Notes under the pieces: model-generated | The model's input: only the letters and a program-made list of their open reading frames with translations | The model's database searches: none | What the model was told of the DNA's origin: nothing | Shown: piece by piece, positions 45,603 to 55,000 of the stretch | Position numbering within the stretch: the first letter of the stretch is position 1 | How the letters are laid out: each line of letters starts with the position of its first letter | Made by a program: the position numbers and the translations under genes | Assembly (NCBI GenBank): GCA_041391385.1 | Contig: JAWKOD010000003.1 | Coordinates: forward strand, 62,001 to 126,000 | DNA from: CANIGN01 sp041391385 | Lineage (GTDB): Bacteria > Bdellovibrionota > UBA2428 | Direction of reading: 5' to 3' | DNA length: 64,000 bases

Positions 45603-46457
45603 TTATCTCGATACAAATTTATAGTGGGCTTCAAAAACATCCACAGGACTTATGTCCATATGCAGATCTTGTGAATAAAACTCATGGGGATAATGAAAAT
45701 CACCAGGACGCTCATGTTTTTCTATATAGGAACCCTCATCTACAATCTGACGACTTTTTTTAAGTCCATATTGGTAGAGATGGCGTGCATCCAAAAGCTC
45801 ACCAAACTCCATAGAACGTGTGGGCACAAGGCCATCATTCATCGCCCAAGAAAATCTAAACAACGCCCAGTAGTAGCCTGTAATAAGACCATAACTAATC
45901 CTCTGTATAGCATCTGGAACTTCTTTGTCGTCGGCAACAAAATTTCTATAAGAATAAAATGGAATATCTCTTATTACTGGAGAATATTCATTCGACTTCG
46001 GATCATTAAAGCGTTTGATATTTTGAAGACTTAAGTCCTCTAGGCCAGACATTAAAAAATCTGGAAAGTCATTTAAAAGATTCGCTGCAGGTGTTCCATG
46101 ATGTGGAGAACAAAAAGAGCTCATTGTTTTAATTCTGTTTTGAAAATCTAAATAATTCCCAGCATAGCGAATAATCACTCCGCCCATAGAATATCCAAAC
46201 AAATGACATTCAGCAGTTTTATCTTTTAAAAGAAGTTCAGCAAAATCATTGTGAATGCGCTCAGCACGCTCTTCAACACTCCCCCACTTGCCACCATCGA
46301 AAGCAACAAAAGGAATCCCTCTTTTCTTTAAGGCAGGACCAATATTAACTTTCATGAAATCGCTAAGACCAGCTGCTCCAGGAACATAACAAAGATAATC
46401 TTTAGCTTCTGAAAAGTTCATGAACAAAAAGAACATTAAAACCTTAATTGCTTTCAT
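45603..46457 (-). CDS. exported lipase-like alpha/beta hydrolase
   Basis: 284 residues from the ATG at 46457, which follows AGGAGG and opens a signal peptide (MKAIKVLMFFLFMNFSEA); an earlier in-frame start adds an unlikely leader. CYVPGAAGLSDFM holds the oxyanion region, nucleophile Ser in GYSMGGVII near residue 105, and FCSPHHGTPAA follows as in Pseudomonas-type triacylglycerol lipases. A later Asp/His pair (DDKEVPD; EKHERPGDFHYPHEF) completes the probable triad. Likely secreted, acting on lipids or esters. Confidence 0.78.
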   Translation of the reverse strand: MKAIKVLMFFLFMNFSEAKDYLCYVPGAAGLSDFMKVNIGPALKKRGIPFVAFDGGKWGSVEERAERIHNDFAELLLKDKTAECHLFGYSMGGVIIRYAGNYLDFQNRIKTMSSFCSPHHGTPAANLLNDFPDFLMSGLEDLSLQNIKRFNDPKSNEYSPVIRDIPFYSYRNFVADDKEVPDAIQRISYGLITGYYWALFRFSWAMNDGLVPTRSMEFGELLDARHLYQYGLKKSRQIVDEGSYIEKHERPGDFHYPHEFYSQDLHMDISPVDVFEAHYKFVSR

Positions 46458-46534
46458 ATGCCTCCTATAACCCTCGCAACAAATTTTATGGGCGACCGAA
46501 GGGAGTTGCAAGCTCTGTAGCTCTACACTTGACT

Positions 46535-46590
46535 TTTTTTAAAGGAATCCCAAGTTATAAATGTAAGAGCGCTCTAAAGAAATTAGGAGG
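46535..46590 (+). promoter_or_regulatory. candidate Hsp20 promoter and operator
   Basis: CTTGACT near the left followed 14 nt later by CCCAAGTT resembles a heat-shock (sigma32-like) promoter, though a sigma70 reading is also possible. A perfect 10-bp palindrome AGAGCGCTCT at 46566-46575 lies in the leader, ahead of the AGGAGG at 46585-46590. It could be an operator or part of an RNA thermometer. Confidence 0.35.
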
Positions 46591-46599
46591 AATATAAAA

Positions 46600-47013
46600 A
46601 TGACACGATACGATTTAGTTAGAACACCATTTGGAAACTTATTAGATACCTTTTTCTCAGACTCGCTTAATGGGGCTGCGCACCACTATGCACCTAATCC
46701 AGCTCATTCAGATTGGGCTGGCTTTAGAGTTAAGGCTAAGGAGAATGGATATTCACTCGAAGCAGATCTTGCTGGAGTAAAAAAAGAAGATCTTAAGATT
46801 GAAGTTCTTGGAGATACTTTAAAAGTAAGTGGTTTTCGCGGATCTAAAGAAGAAAAGGATGGATTCTGCGAATATAGCGAATTTACTAAAACATTTAGCG
46901 TAGGATCCGATGTAGATACCGATAACATTGAAGCACGCTTTGAAAATGGTTACTTGAATCTTTTCATTCCAAAAGCTGCTAACAAAAAAGCTAAATTAAT
47001 TGATTTAAAATAA
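46600..47013 (+). CDS. Hsp20 small heat-shock protein
   Basis: 137 residues. The alpha-crystallin domain spans about 35-130 (GFRVKAKENGYSLEADLAGVKKEDLKIEV and the conserved FENGYLNLFIPKA end with the A-x-x-x-G-x-L-like motif). An ATP-independent holdase that keeps unfolded proteins soluble in the cytoplasm. It is a single-gene unit with its own leader palindrome and a strong 3' hairpin. Confidence 0.92.
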   Translation: MTRYDLVRTPFGNLLDTFFSDSLNGAAHHYAPNPAHSDWAGFRVKAKENGYSLEADLAGVKKEDLKIEVLGDTLKVSGFRGSKEEKDGFCEYSEFTKTFSVGSDVDTDNIEARFENGYLNLFIPKAANKKAKLIDLK

Positions 47014-47049
47014 AGAAAACTTACGACCTAGCAAAAATAAAAATGTCCT

Positions 47050-47086
47050 TTGAAAGCTGCGGATACACCCACTCTGCAGCTTTCAA
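47050..47086 (+). terminator. hairpin terminator of the Hsp20 gene
   Basis: Perfect 11-bp stem TTGAAAGCTGC / GCAGCTTTCAA with a 15-nt loop, 36 bases past the Hsp20 stop. Followed by a short T-rich stretch. Confidence 0.7.
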
Positions 47087-47338
47087 CTTTATCTTTCGTC
47101 AACTCTAGCCATTTATGTCAAAATATTAAGAAAGTTTATGTTCGCACGCTTCAATTAGTCTTTTATAAAAAAGAAACTGTGAAAAGTTATATAATTTTTC
47201 TTTTTCAAAAATCTAATCGGAGCTGGCGTATCTCACGCCGCATATAATTCTACTGGCCTTTCGGCCGCAAGCATTTAATCACAAGTCTATATATTTTTTT
47301 AACAAATAAATAATCGCAGCAAGTCTGCAGGAGTTACT
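47087..47338 (+). other. gene-free leader with small hairpins
   Basis: No convincing gene lies between the Hsp20 terminator and the ATG at 47339. Near 47224-47275 two GC-rich hairpins stand out in an AT-rich background: GGCGT-ATCTC-ACGCC and GGCC-TTTC-GGCC. They could be a structured 5' leader or a small RNA. Promoter elements are not clear. Confidence 0.35.
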
Positions 47339-47836
47339 ATGAAACATTTAATCACACTTATTGCCTTAAGCTTTATCAACACAGCTATCTCACAAGAGAA
47401 TGGTTATCCTATAACTTGTACTCTGGAATCTTACATTCACACAAACACCATAGGAGAGAACGGAGGATTTCCACTTATATTAAGGGATACAATTGAAACT
47501 GAATTTCCGCAAAGAGGTTACAAGTATTACAAATTCACTTCTGAAGGCAAAATGCTTGAGCTTCAAGAAGCTGAGTATCGAAACATGATACTGAGCCCGA
47601 ATGAAGCCATTAAAAGAAAATATTTTGCTCTCTATGTTAACAGCATTGAATATTTTTATGGGAATGAATTAGCCATTACGCTTCAGCAACCTGGTCGCAC
47701 TCAGCTTAGAGCGCGCTCTTATGCTGTCAAAGATAAGGCCGAAGCTGAGTTAAAAGGAGAGTTTAAAGAAGATGTTTTAGAGGGAAAATCGACAAGTCAC
47801 AGTTTTAATGTGAATTGCTACCGAAAAGAAAGCTAA
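47339..47836 (+). CDS. small exported protein of unknown function
   Basis: 165 residues, signal peptide (MKHLITLIALSFINTAISQ), Shine-Dalgarno GGAG 5 nt upstream. The mature part is beta-rich (TCTLESYIHTN..., YKYYKFTSEGKML..., FALYVNSIEYFYG) with Cys near both ends (ITCTL and VNCYR), a pattern common in small periplasmic beta proteins. No family recognised. It overlaps the convergent propeller gene by 4 nt at the stop codons. Confidence 0.6.
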   Translation: MKHLITLIALSFINTAISQENGYPITCTLESYIHTNTIGENGGFPLILRDTIETEFPQRGYKYYKFTSEGKMLELQEAEYRNMILSPNEAIKRKYFALYVNSIEYFYGNELAITLQQPGRTQLRARSYAVKDKAEAELKGEFKEDVLEGKSTSHSFNVNCYRKES

Positions 47837-49350
47837 AGCTTACCGCCAAAACTATAGATGTAGCCATCACGGGAGCCAACAACAATTCTTCCACCAAATA
47901 CAAGAGGAGTGCTTTCAATCGCGCCCTCAGTAGGAAGCTTGTAGACATCTATCAGTTTAGGATGAGCCGGGTCTTCTACTAAATCATAAATTCTAAATCC
48001 ACCTGGGACGGTTGTTGGAACTAGCAATCGTCCCTCAGATACGACTGAAGATCCCCATGCATGGTAGCCAATTTTATTATCTGAAAAGGTCATCTCTCCT
48101 GTTTTTTTATCAAGTGCTACAAGATGCCCAGAATGCGTAGTTGTATAAACGAAGCCCTTATACATAGAGAGTGTCGCAAAAATTCCTCCATCAGAATTAT
48201 AGCTAACACCGAGCTTTTCTTTTGTAGAGAATCTCCAAACGATTGAATCATCGCCGACTTTGCTTGGATCTAACTTTACGATATCGCCCACTTCTTTTTG
48301 TCTTTTGCAGGCTGCCACATAGCTCTTATTGCAACGCTCTTGTTCTTGACCCAAATACAGCATCCCCTCCTCATCAACTACAACCGAAGTATCGACATCG
48401 TCTCCAAGCCAAATATCGTAAACAATAGGTGCTGTTCTTGTCTTTGCATCAATTCTAGATAAATCAAGCCCAACAACTCTTCCTGAAGAATTAGCAACAT
48501 AAAGAAAGTTTTTATAAACAGCGGGCGAACTCTCTATACTTGAATTCACATCGCCCATTTTTTTAACAAGCTCTTTGTTAAAAAGAGGCATCTCTAAAAT
48601 TTTCTCGGGCTTAACCTGAACCAATCCCTTTTCGTCGTAACTACGGTTTAATTTAAAAACAAGAATCCAGCCGTTCTCGCCACCTTGAATCCAATAATCG
48701 TTAATAATATTTGCTGTTGAATCCCAATCTCGACTACGTCCATTCAGCGGACCACTCACATCGGAAGCATTAAACTTCCATAATTCTTTAGCTGCTGGCT
48801 GCTCATATCCTTTAACAAGATTATCTGACCGATCGAGAGCCAATATACGAAGATTATCGTCAGTAGAACCAAAATACATAAGCGGAAATCCATCGGGATC
48901 GAGAGTAACGCTTGTTTTAATAATTCCACCCGTCGGAAACGCAGGGCGAGTTTCGACTCCATCGTACCAACGAAAAAAATGTACTTTTTTATCATACGTC
49001 CCAACAACAACTTCGTACTTTGAAGCGTTCTCAAGTGCTGCGTAGCTAGAATCTATTTTTTCATCTGAATTTAAAGAGGGCCAAACTGCAGGTTGTCCCG
49101 TCCAGCCAGAACCTCCCCAGGTTTTTCCGTAATAGAACGATGAATAAGAGCCTTTTCTCCACTGTATTTCCAAGTCAGTTGGTATTGGGCCCAGACCGCT
49201 GCATGAACGTGTGGGGTTTCCTCTAAACTGACATACAGCATTTGCAGACTTCCAGGGCTTTCCAACAGTAGAGGGATCAACGTATATCTCTGCCGAAAAG
49301 GCTAAAAGGTTAAAACTTAGAGTTAGGGTGAGGAGCAAGTACCCGAGCAT
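47833..49350 (-). CDS. exported PQQ-type beta-propeller protein
   Basis: 505 residues with a signal peptide (MLGYLLLTLTLSFNLLAFSAE). Repeated units of the quinoprotein-propeller type are visible: VVVGTYDKKVHFFRW, FLYVANSSGRVVGLDL, LYLGQEQERCN, FVYTTTHSGHLVALDKKTGEM, RIVVGSRDGYIYSFGG. No PQQ-ligand or haem motif is evident, so a binding or scaffolding role is more likely than a dehydrogenase. A pair of Cys in the N-terminal region (CQFRGNPTRSC) may form a disulfide. Transcribed alone. Confidence 0.75.
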   Translation of the reverse strand: MLGYLLLTLTLSFNLLAFSAEIYVDPSTVGKPWKSANAVCQFRGNPTRSCSGLGPIPTDLEIQWRKGSYSSFYYGKTWGGSGWTGQPAVWPSLNSDEKIDSSYAALENASKYEVVVGTYDKKVHFFRWYDGVETRPAFPTGGIIKTSVTLDPDGFPLMYFGSTDDNLRILALDRSDNLVKGYEQPAAKELWKFNASDVSGPLNGRSRDWDSTANIINDYWIQGGENGWILVFKLNRSYDEKGLVQVKPEKILEMPLFNKELVKKMGDVNSSIESSPAVYKNFLYVANSSGRVVGLDLSRIDAKTRTAPIVYDIWLGDDVDTSVVVDEEGMLYLGQEQERCNKSYVAACKRQKEVGDIVKLDPSKVGDDSIVWRFSTKEKLGVSYNSDGGIFATLSMYKGFVYTTTHSGHLVALDKKTGEMTFSDNKIGYHAWGSSVVSEGRLLVPTTVPGGFRIYDLVEDPAHPKLIDVYKLPTEGAIESTPLVFGGRIVVGSRDGYIYSFGGKL

Positions 49351-49564
49351 TAACGCAACGTACCAAGACTCAAAAACCCTGTCTATCTAAACGTGAGTTC
49401 TAAGTACCAATAAACTCAAAGCCAGGACGTAAATGCCCGCTAATATTTTGAATTTCATACAGACCTTTCATTTAACACCGAAAAGCCAAAGACCGTCAAC
49501 TTAGCCAAAGCCTATAGTCTCAATGGGACTGGCGACTCCAAAGGCCCATTGCTAAGATAGCTCA

Positions 49565-50239
49565 GTGGACGACCCCAGAATCCTTTTTGAAGATACCCAT
49601 CTTGTCGTAATCGACAAACCTGCGGGACTCTTAAGCCAGGGCGATATTAGTGGTGACCACAACCTTGTGGATTGGTTAAGAGTCTACTTTGGCAGAAACT
49701 ACGTAGGTCTCGTACATAGACTCGATCGAAATACCTCAGGACTTATGGTTGTTGCAAAACGATCAAAGTCAGCCAATCGCCTTACTGAAGCGCTTCAAAA
49801 AGGAGAGCTCAAACGGAGCTATATTGCCATTGTCGAAGGCCACACACATGACAGCAAAGAACTTAAACACTTTTTACTTAAAAACGAATCCACCAACGAG
49901 ACTCGCGTTGTAAAAGAGGGAACAAAGGGAGCCAAAGAAGCTCGCCTTTCCTATAAATGTTTTTGTAAAACTCAATTCGAGGGACATGCGATATCAGCAC
50001 TTCACATTCACCTCGAAACAGGCCGTGGTCACCAGATAAGAGCTCAATTATCCCATGAATCCAATCCCTTACTCGGTGACGCCAAGTACAAATCAAATCT
50101 AAGTGCCCCAGGTCGACCAGCACTTCACTCCTATAATATTAGTTTTCCCCACCCCATGAGTCAGGAACTCTTACAATTTAAAGAGCCTTTACCCAAAGAC
50201 TTATTGAGGCTACTTCCTAAGGATATCCAATGGCCTTAA
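49565..50239 (+). CDS. RluA-family pseudouridine synthase
   Basis: 224 residues. Catalytic Asp in GLVHRLDRNTSGLMVVAK (motif II, HRLDxxTSG) near residue 57, ILFEDTHLVVIDKPAGLLSQ at the start, and GRGHQIRAQLSHESNPLLGD near 160. There is no S4 domain, so it belongs to the short RluA/RluC-like group that modifies rRNA or tRNA uridines. It overlaps the next gene by 10 nt, linking two RNA-modification functions. Confidence 0.88.
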   Translation: MDDPRILFEDTHLVVIDKPAGLLSQGDISGDHNLVDWLRVYFGRNYVGLVHRLDRNTSGLMVVAKRSKSANRLTEALQKGELKRSYIAIVEGHTHDSKELKHFLLKNESTNETRVVKEGTKGAKEARLSYKCFCKTQFEGHAISALHIHLETGRGHQIRAQLSHESNPLLGDAKYKSNLSAPGRPALHSYNISFPHPMSQELLQFKEPLPKDLLRLLPKDIQWP

Positions 50240-51198
50240 ATAAAAAAAACAGCCGCAAAACTGAAGCTATGAATAAAGGCTCAAGTGACGACAGACTTCC
50301 AATCGAAACCATCCTCGATGAATACACCCGCAAAGGAGCCAAAAGTTACGCACTTCTTGATTCGGGCGAAGGAAGAAAACTCGAAGAAGTTGGGGGACAC
50401 CTTATAGAACGTCAGTGTGCAGTTGCATTTTGGAAAAAACGAAATCCTAAAAGCTGGAAGCATGTCGCAGCTACACACCAACGAACAGAACAAGGTGGAG
50501 GATTTTGGGAAAGTCACTCTGCGATTGAACCCTACTGGTTTACAAAGCTAGGTCGCATTGTACTCAAAACCAAACTGACATCTTTTGGTCACTTGGGATT
50601 TTTTGTAGAACAAGTCTCTCAATGGGCATGGCTAAGTGAAAAAATTAATGAAAAAGTAAAAAACCTTTCTCCTGACCAAGAGTTTAAAGTTTTAAACCTT
50701 TTTGCATACACAGGTGGATCAAGTATTGCGTGCGCACTCGCTGGCGCTCAGGTAACTCATGTCGATGCTGCTCGAGGAGTCGTTGATTGGGCTAAACAAA
50801 ATGCTGCCATTAACCGTGTTCCTGAAGGCTCAATCAGATTTGCTGTTGAAGACTGCAAGCTTTTCCTAGAGCGTGAAGCCAAGCGGGGCAACAAATATGA
50901 TGCTGTCATCATGGACCCTCCCTCATTTGGTCGAGGCCCCAACAAAGAAGTTTTTAAAATTGAAGACGACATCACAACACTTCTTCAATGTGTAAAAAAT
51001 GTCATGAAAAGCAACGTTACGCTTTTTCACTTCTCTTCTCACTCTCAAGGATTTAGCCCTGAAGTTCTAAAAAACCTCACGGGAGACATTTTAGAACTGG
51101 GTCAATTTTCTTGCGAAGGTGGCGAAATGCTTATGCCCACAGAAAAAACTGACCGTCTTGTCCCAAGCGGACAATTTTTTAGGATCCTTAGAAAATAA
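50230..51198 (+). CDS. class I SAM methyltransferase, RlmI/RlmK-like
   Basis: 322 residues (an internal Met at residue 14 is a possible alternative start). The SAM-binding loop VLNLFAYTGGSSIACALAGA (about 155-175), acidic VTHVDAARGVVDWA, and the catalytic MDPPSFGRGP near residue 236 match 23S rRNA methyltransferases of the RlmI/RlmK-like COG1092 group. The PUA domain of RlmI is missing. It likely methylates rRNA. Coupled by overlap to the pseudouridine synthase. Confidence 0.8.
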   Translation: MALNKKNSRKTEAMNKGSSDDRLPIETILDEYTRKGAKSYALLDSGEGRKLEEVGGHLIERQCAVAFWKKRNPKSWKHVAATHQRTEQGGGFWESHSAIEPYWFTKLGRIVLKTKLTSFGHLGFFVEQVSQWAWLSEKINEKVKNLSPDQEFKVLNLFAYTGGSSIACALAGAQVTHVDAARGVVDWAKQNAAINRVPEGSIRFAVEDCKLFLEREAKRGNKYDAVIMDPPSFGRGPNKEVFKIEDDITTLLQCVKNVMKSNVTLFHFSSHSQGFSPEVLKNLTGDILELGQFSCEGGEMLMPTEKTDRLVPSGQFFRILRK

Positions 51199-51320
51199 GT
51201 CGCCGAAGTGCCTAAGTTTTATATGCTTACTTTGAACAAAGTCAGTTTCTTAACACAAAATTAACAATAAAGGCTTTTTTCAACCTCGCCAAATAAAGCA
51301 AAACGTTTGAAAATGAAGAT

Positions 51321-52001
51321 ATGTCTAAAAAGCTATTTATTTTAAGCGCTCTTTTATTTTTCAGCACGGCTAAGGCCACCAACAGGGCAGATATAGAAGA
51401 AGCAGAAAAACAAGCTAAGCTACATTCGAATGCTGTAGCCACGACTCAAATACTCAATAAAGTTTTTACGAGTTACAACAAACACAAAGATATCTCAAAA
51501 GTCGTCAAAGAATTTAAAGACTCTAAGATAGAAGTCAGTAAAGAGTCGCGAAAGTTTTTTGCAAAAGAATTCACTAGCCCAGCACCTCAGGCATACTCCA
51601 TTCAAAATCAAGTAAAGCTCGACTTTTCAAATGGAAACGTTGTCAGCCTTGAAATCAGAGCAGACAATCCTAATGTAGTTTACATCAACGACAAAGCTGT
51701 CGACATCAGCCAAGCTCAATCTTTAGCCGACCTCAAAGGACTTATTCACAAAAGCTTCAAGGAAGAAGTTGTCTCACAATCTATTTGGAATCAAATCCTA
51801 GCAAACATTCTTCCTCAAGCCCATGCAGGCATCGGTAGTATCTTTTCAAGCTATGGGGGGTATATTGCCGCAGGCGTTGGATTACTCCTAGCCATGAACG
51901 ACCACAAAGCGATCGGCCTTGGCCTCATAGGCGGTGGATTAATTTATCAGTTCACCAAACAAAAAGACGGCAGCACTGAGCATAGCTCAGGTGGATACTA
52001 A
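51321..52001 (+). CDS. exported protein with C-terminal hydrophobic glycine-rich segment
   Basis: 226 residues, signal peptide (MSKKLFILSALLFFSTAKA). A charged helical middle region (IEEAEKQAKLHSNAVATTQ...FKDSKIEVSKESRKF) is followed by a beta-rich stretch and a hydrophobic Gly-rich end (YIAAGVGLLLAMNDHKAIGLGLIGGGLIYQF), which could insert in a membrane. Family not recognised. Its stop overlaps the convergent smc gene by 4 nt. Confidence 0.6.
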   Translation: MSKKLFILSALLFFSTAKATNRADIEEAEKQAKLHSNAVATTQILNKVFTSYNKHKDISKVVKEFKDSKIEVSKESRKFFAKEFTSPAPQAYSIQNQVKLDFSNGNVVSLEIRADNPNVVYINDKAVDISQAQSLADLKGLIHKSFKEEVVSQSIWNQILANILPQAHAGIGSIFSSYGGYIAAGVGLLLAMNDHKAIGLGLIGGGLIYQFTKQKDGSTEHSSGGY

Positions 52002-55000
52002 ATACGGCCCAGCTTAGCTGAAGCTATTTTAGATATACCCGGCTCTTCCATCGTTACACCATACATGGCATCTGCAGACTCCATAGATTTCTTATGGTGC
52101 GTGATCATAATAATCTGAGAAGCCTCAGCCATTCTACGAACCTGGTTATTAAAACGACCTACGTTCGTATCGTCCAAAGGTGCATCGACTTCATCCAGAA
52201 CTGCAAAGGGTGACGGCTTAATACTAAAGATACCAAATATAAGACTCACAGCTGTCAGAGCCTTCTCTCCACCAGAAAGAAGAGTCACTGACTGTAATTT
52301 CTTACCTGGCGGCTGAGCTACGATTTCCACACCACTCTCAAGCAAGTTGTCAGGATTTGTTAACTTCAGTTCCGCAACACCCCCACCAAACATAATGGGG
52401 AATGTATCCTGGAAGGCCTTATTAACTGCATCAAAAGACTCTTTAAAGCGATCTTTCGACTCGGTATCAATTCTTGATATGGCCTCAAACAAGCTGTTAA
52501 TCGCGTCTGAAAGATCTTGTCTTTGAACATAGAGATATTCATATCGCTGTGCCAAGTCTTGATACTCTTCCATAGCCACCATATTAATTTTGCCGAGGCG
52601 GTCAATCTTACCGCGAAGACGCTCAATTTTTTCGCGATTAAGTTCTGGATTTAAGTTTTCTTCCAAGTCAGAAGGAGCCATCAAACGAGCCAGCTCTTCT
52701 TCAGGAAGTTCAGAAAGCTTAATCTGATACTGAGACGCTAAGCGGTCTTCAATATTGCGAATTTCGACTTCATTAACGGCACTATCTTGTTCAAGATTCT
52801 TAAGTCGCTCAAACTCTTTTTGAAGATCATTTTGAAAACGAGAAACATCAGCTTCTTTCGTAGAAACATTTTTACGTTGCTCGCGAACCAAAGCATCCAC
52901 TCTGATTTCTTCGGCCTGAAAATGCGTAAACTTCTCGCTAAAATCCGTGCGTGATTTTGCAAGTTCTTCTCGGCTTACCTGAATCACGTCTAGCTGTGCA
53001 GAAACTTCCTTGAAGTCTGCTTCAAGTTGCGCAAGACGAGAAGCCGACAAGTTCTTCTCTTGAAGTAAACTTGCTTGTTCTGTTTTCTGAGAGGTCAATT
53101 GCTTGAGAACTTCATTGTAAAGTTTCTGAGCAGACTCTAATTCCGTGCTCTTTTCTTTAATTCTTAATTCAACTTCTGAAAGCTTTGCCTGAGCATCCAA
53201 TAAAGATTCTTCACACGTTTTACGCAACTCTGTTTTTTCTATTAACAGCGAATTGCGCTCTTCAAGCTGGACTTTCAAATCCTCTAACTTTTCAGAGTTA
53301 AGTTCAAACTCGCGGCTGAGGTTTTCTTTTTTCTCACCCAAACGCGCCACTTGCGCTTCGAGCTCACGAATAAGATCTGTATGTTTTTGAAGACCTGGAT
53401 TAAGAGCCACAAGTCGCTGAGTTAAAAGTTTATAGGCTTCTTTTTCAGCTCCTAAGGAGCGCTTGAGCTCCTCAACAGTCACTTGAACAGCAGCAACTTC
53501 TTGTGCTTTTAGCTCAGAACTTTGCTTAAGCTCTTCAAGCTCTCTTCTTCTTTGAACAAGGTGTCTGCCGTATTCGGGATTATCCTCAACAGGCGAGTAA
53601 TCTAAAAATCCATTGGGATGAGACACATCTCCGTCCAATGAAACTAAGGTCACATTTTCATCAATAGACGGTCGAAGCGTTTCAAAAGCACTTCTGTCAC
53701 GCACGACCCACCAATTTGAATAAAGACTCGCCCACTCAGCAACTTGGCCGCCTTGGGAAAGAAGTTCATTCATATTGCCAACAACTGCTGGATGCTCTCT
53801 CAAGTAACGGTCAATCGTCATAGAGGGTTTTACAAGCTCTGACTGTGCAGCAAATGCATGAACATTGTCAGGGCCTGGATTTTCAGCAGGAGGCGTAAAA
53901 GCTCCAGGCGTATTACTGAAATACGCTGGGGCAGTTTCCTCAATTTTTGGTAAAGCATCGCGAACAAAAAACCTTACTCGCGCGCTCTTTGCTTCCAAGT
54001 CAGAGGAACCTTTAAGGTAATTTAAAAGCTCTTGAACTTCTGAATACTGATTTACAACAATCGTCTCAAGAGAATCTCCCAGCGCAGACTCCACAGCACG
54101 CTCAAGCAACTGAGGGACCTTAATCTGATCTGCAATCATAGGGGCCATATTGCCCTTTTGATCCTTCAAATAAAGAGCCAAACTTCGACTGGCAGAGCCA
54201 ATACCCTCTAGATTCTTTTCAAGTTCTTGGAGGTGACTCAATCTTAATTTCTGACGTGTGAGCTCTTCTTGGCCCTTCAATAACTTTTCGGTCTGAGCAG
54301 TTAACTCAACATCGTAACTCTGGATCTGGGCATCAATAGACTCCTTTTGCGCTTCGAGATCTTTTCTCTCTGCAAAAGCTTCAACTAAAAGTCTCTCAGC
54401 GCCAGACTTTTCTTGAGTTTTAACCATGAACTCGCGTTCAATCTCTTGTCTTACTTCACTGATAGTCGACTGCCGGTCTTCCAACTGAAGTGTTTGTTTT
54501 TGGTCTCCCTGAATTTCCTGAGAGATCTTTGTCATGCTCAAATCATGAGTATGTAATTCCTTGCGATAGCCTTCAACTTCCACTCGAAGCGACTCAAAAT
54601 CATTCCGAATGCCGTCTATAACGGATCGCAGTTCTTCAATATTAAGACTGTGCTTGGAAGCGTCGACTTCGGTCTCTGCCAAAGAAAGACTTAGTCTCTC
54701 TAGAGTTTCAGCGAGCTCAACACCTCTGCGCTGAAGCTCATCTTGAACGCGCTCATCGCTCTCTTTTCTTTTTTGAAGAGTTTCTTCCTTAGAGGCCAAA
54801 GCCTGTATTTGTCCTTCAACTTCTTTGACTTTAATTTCCTGCTCTTGCCTCGAAGATCGCAGTGTTCCCAATTCTTGCTCAGAACTCTCGAAAGACTCAC
54901 GAAGTGACAGGAGTTCTTCTCGCCCCTTCTCAAGCGACGCTTCTAGATCCGTAAGTTTTGTTGAGGCAATAACGGAATCATCTTTACTTTTTATGAGGCG

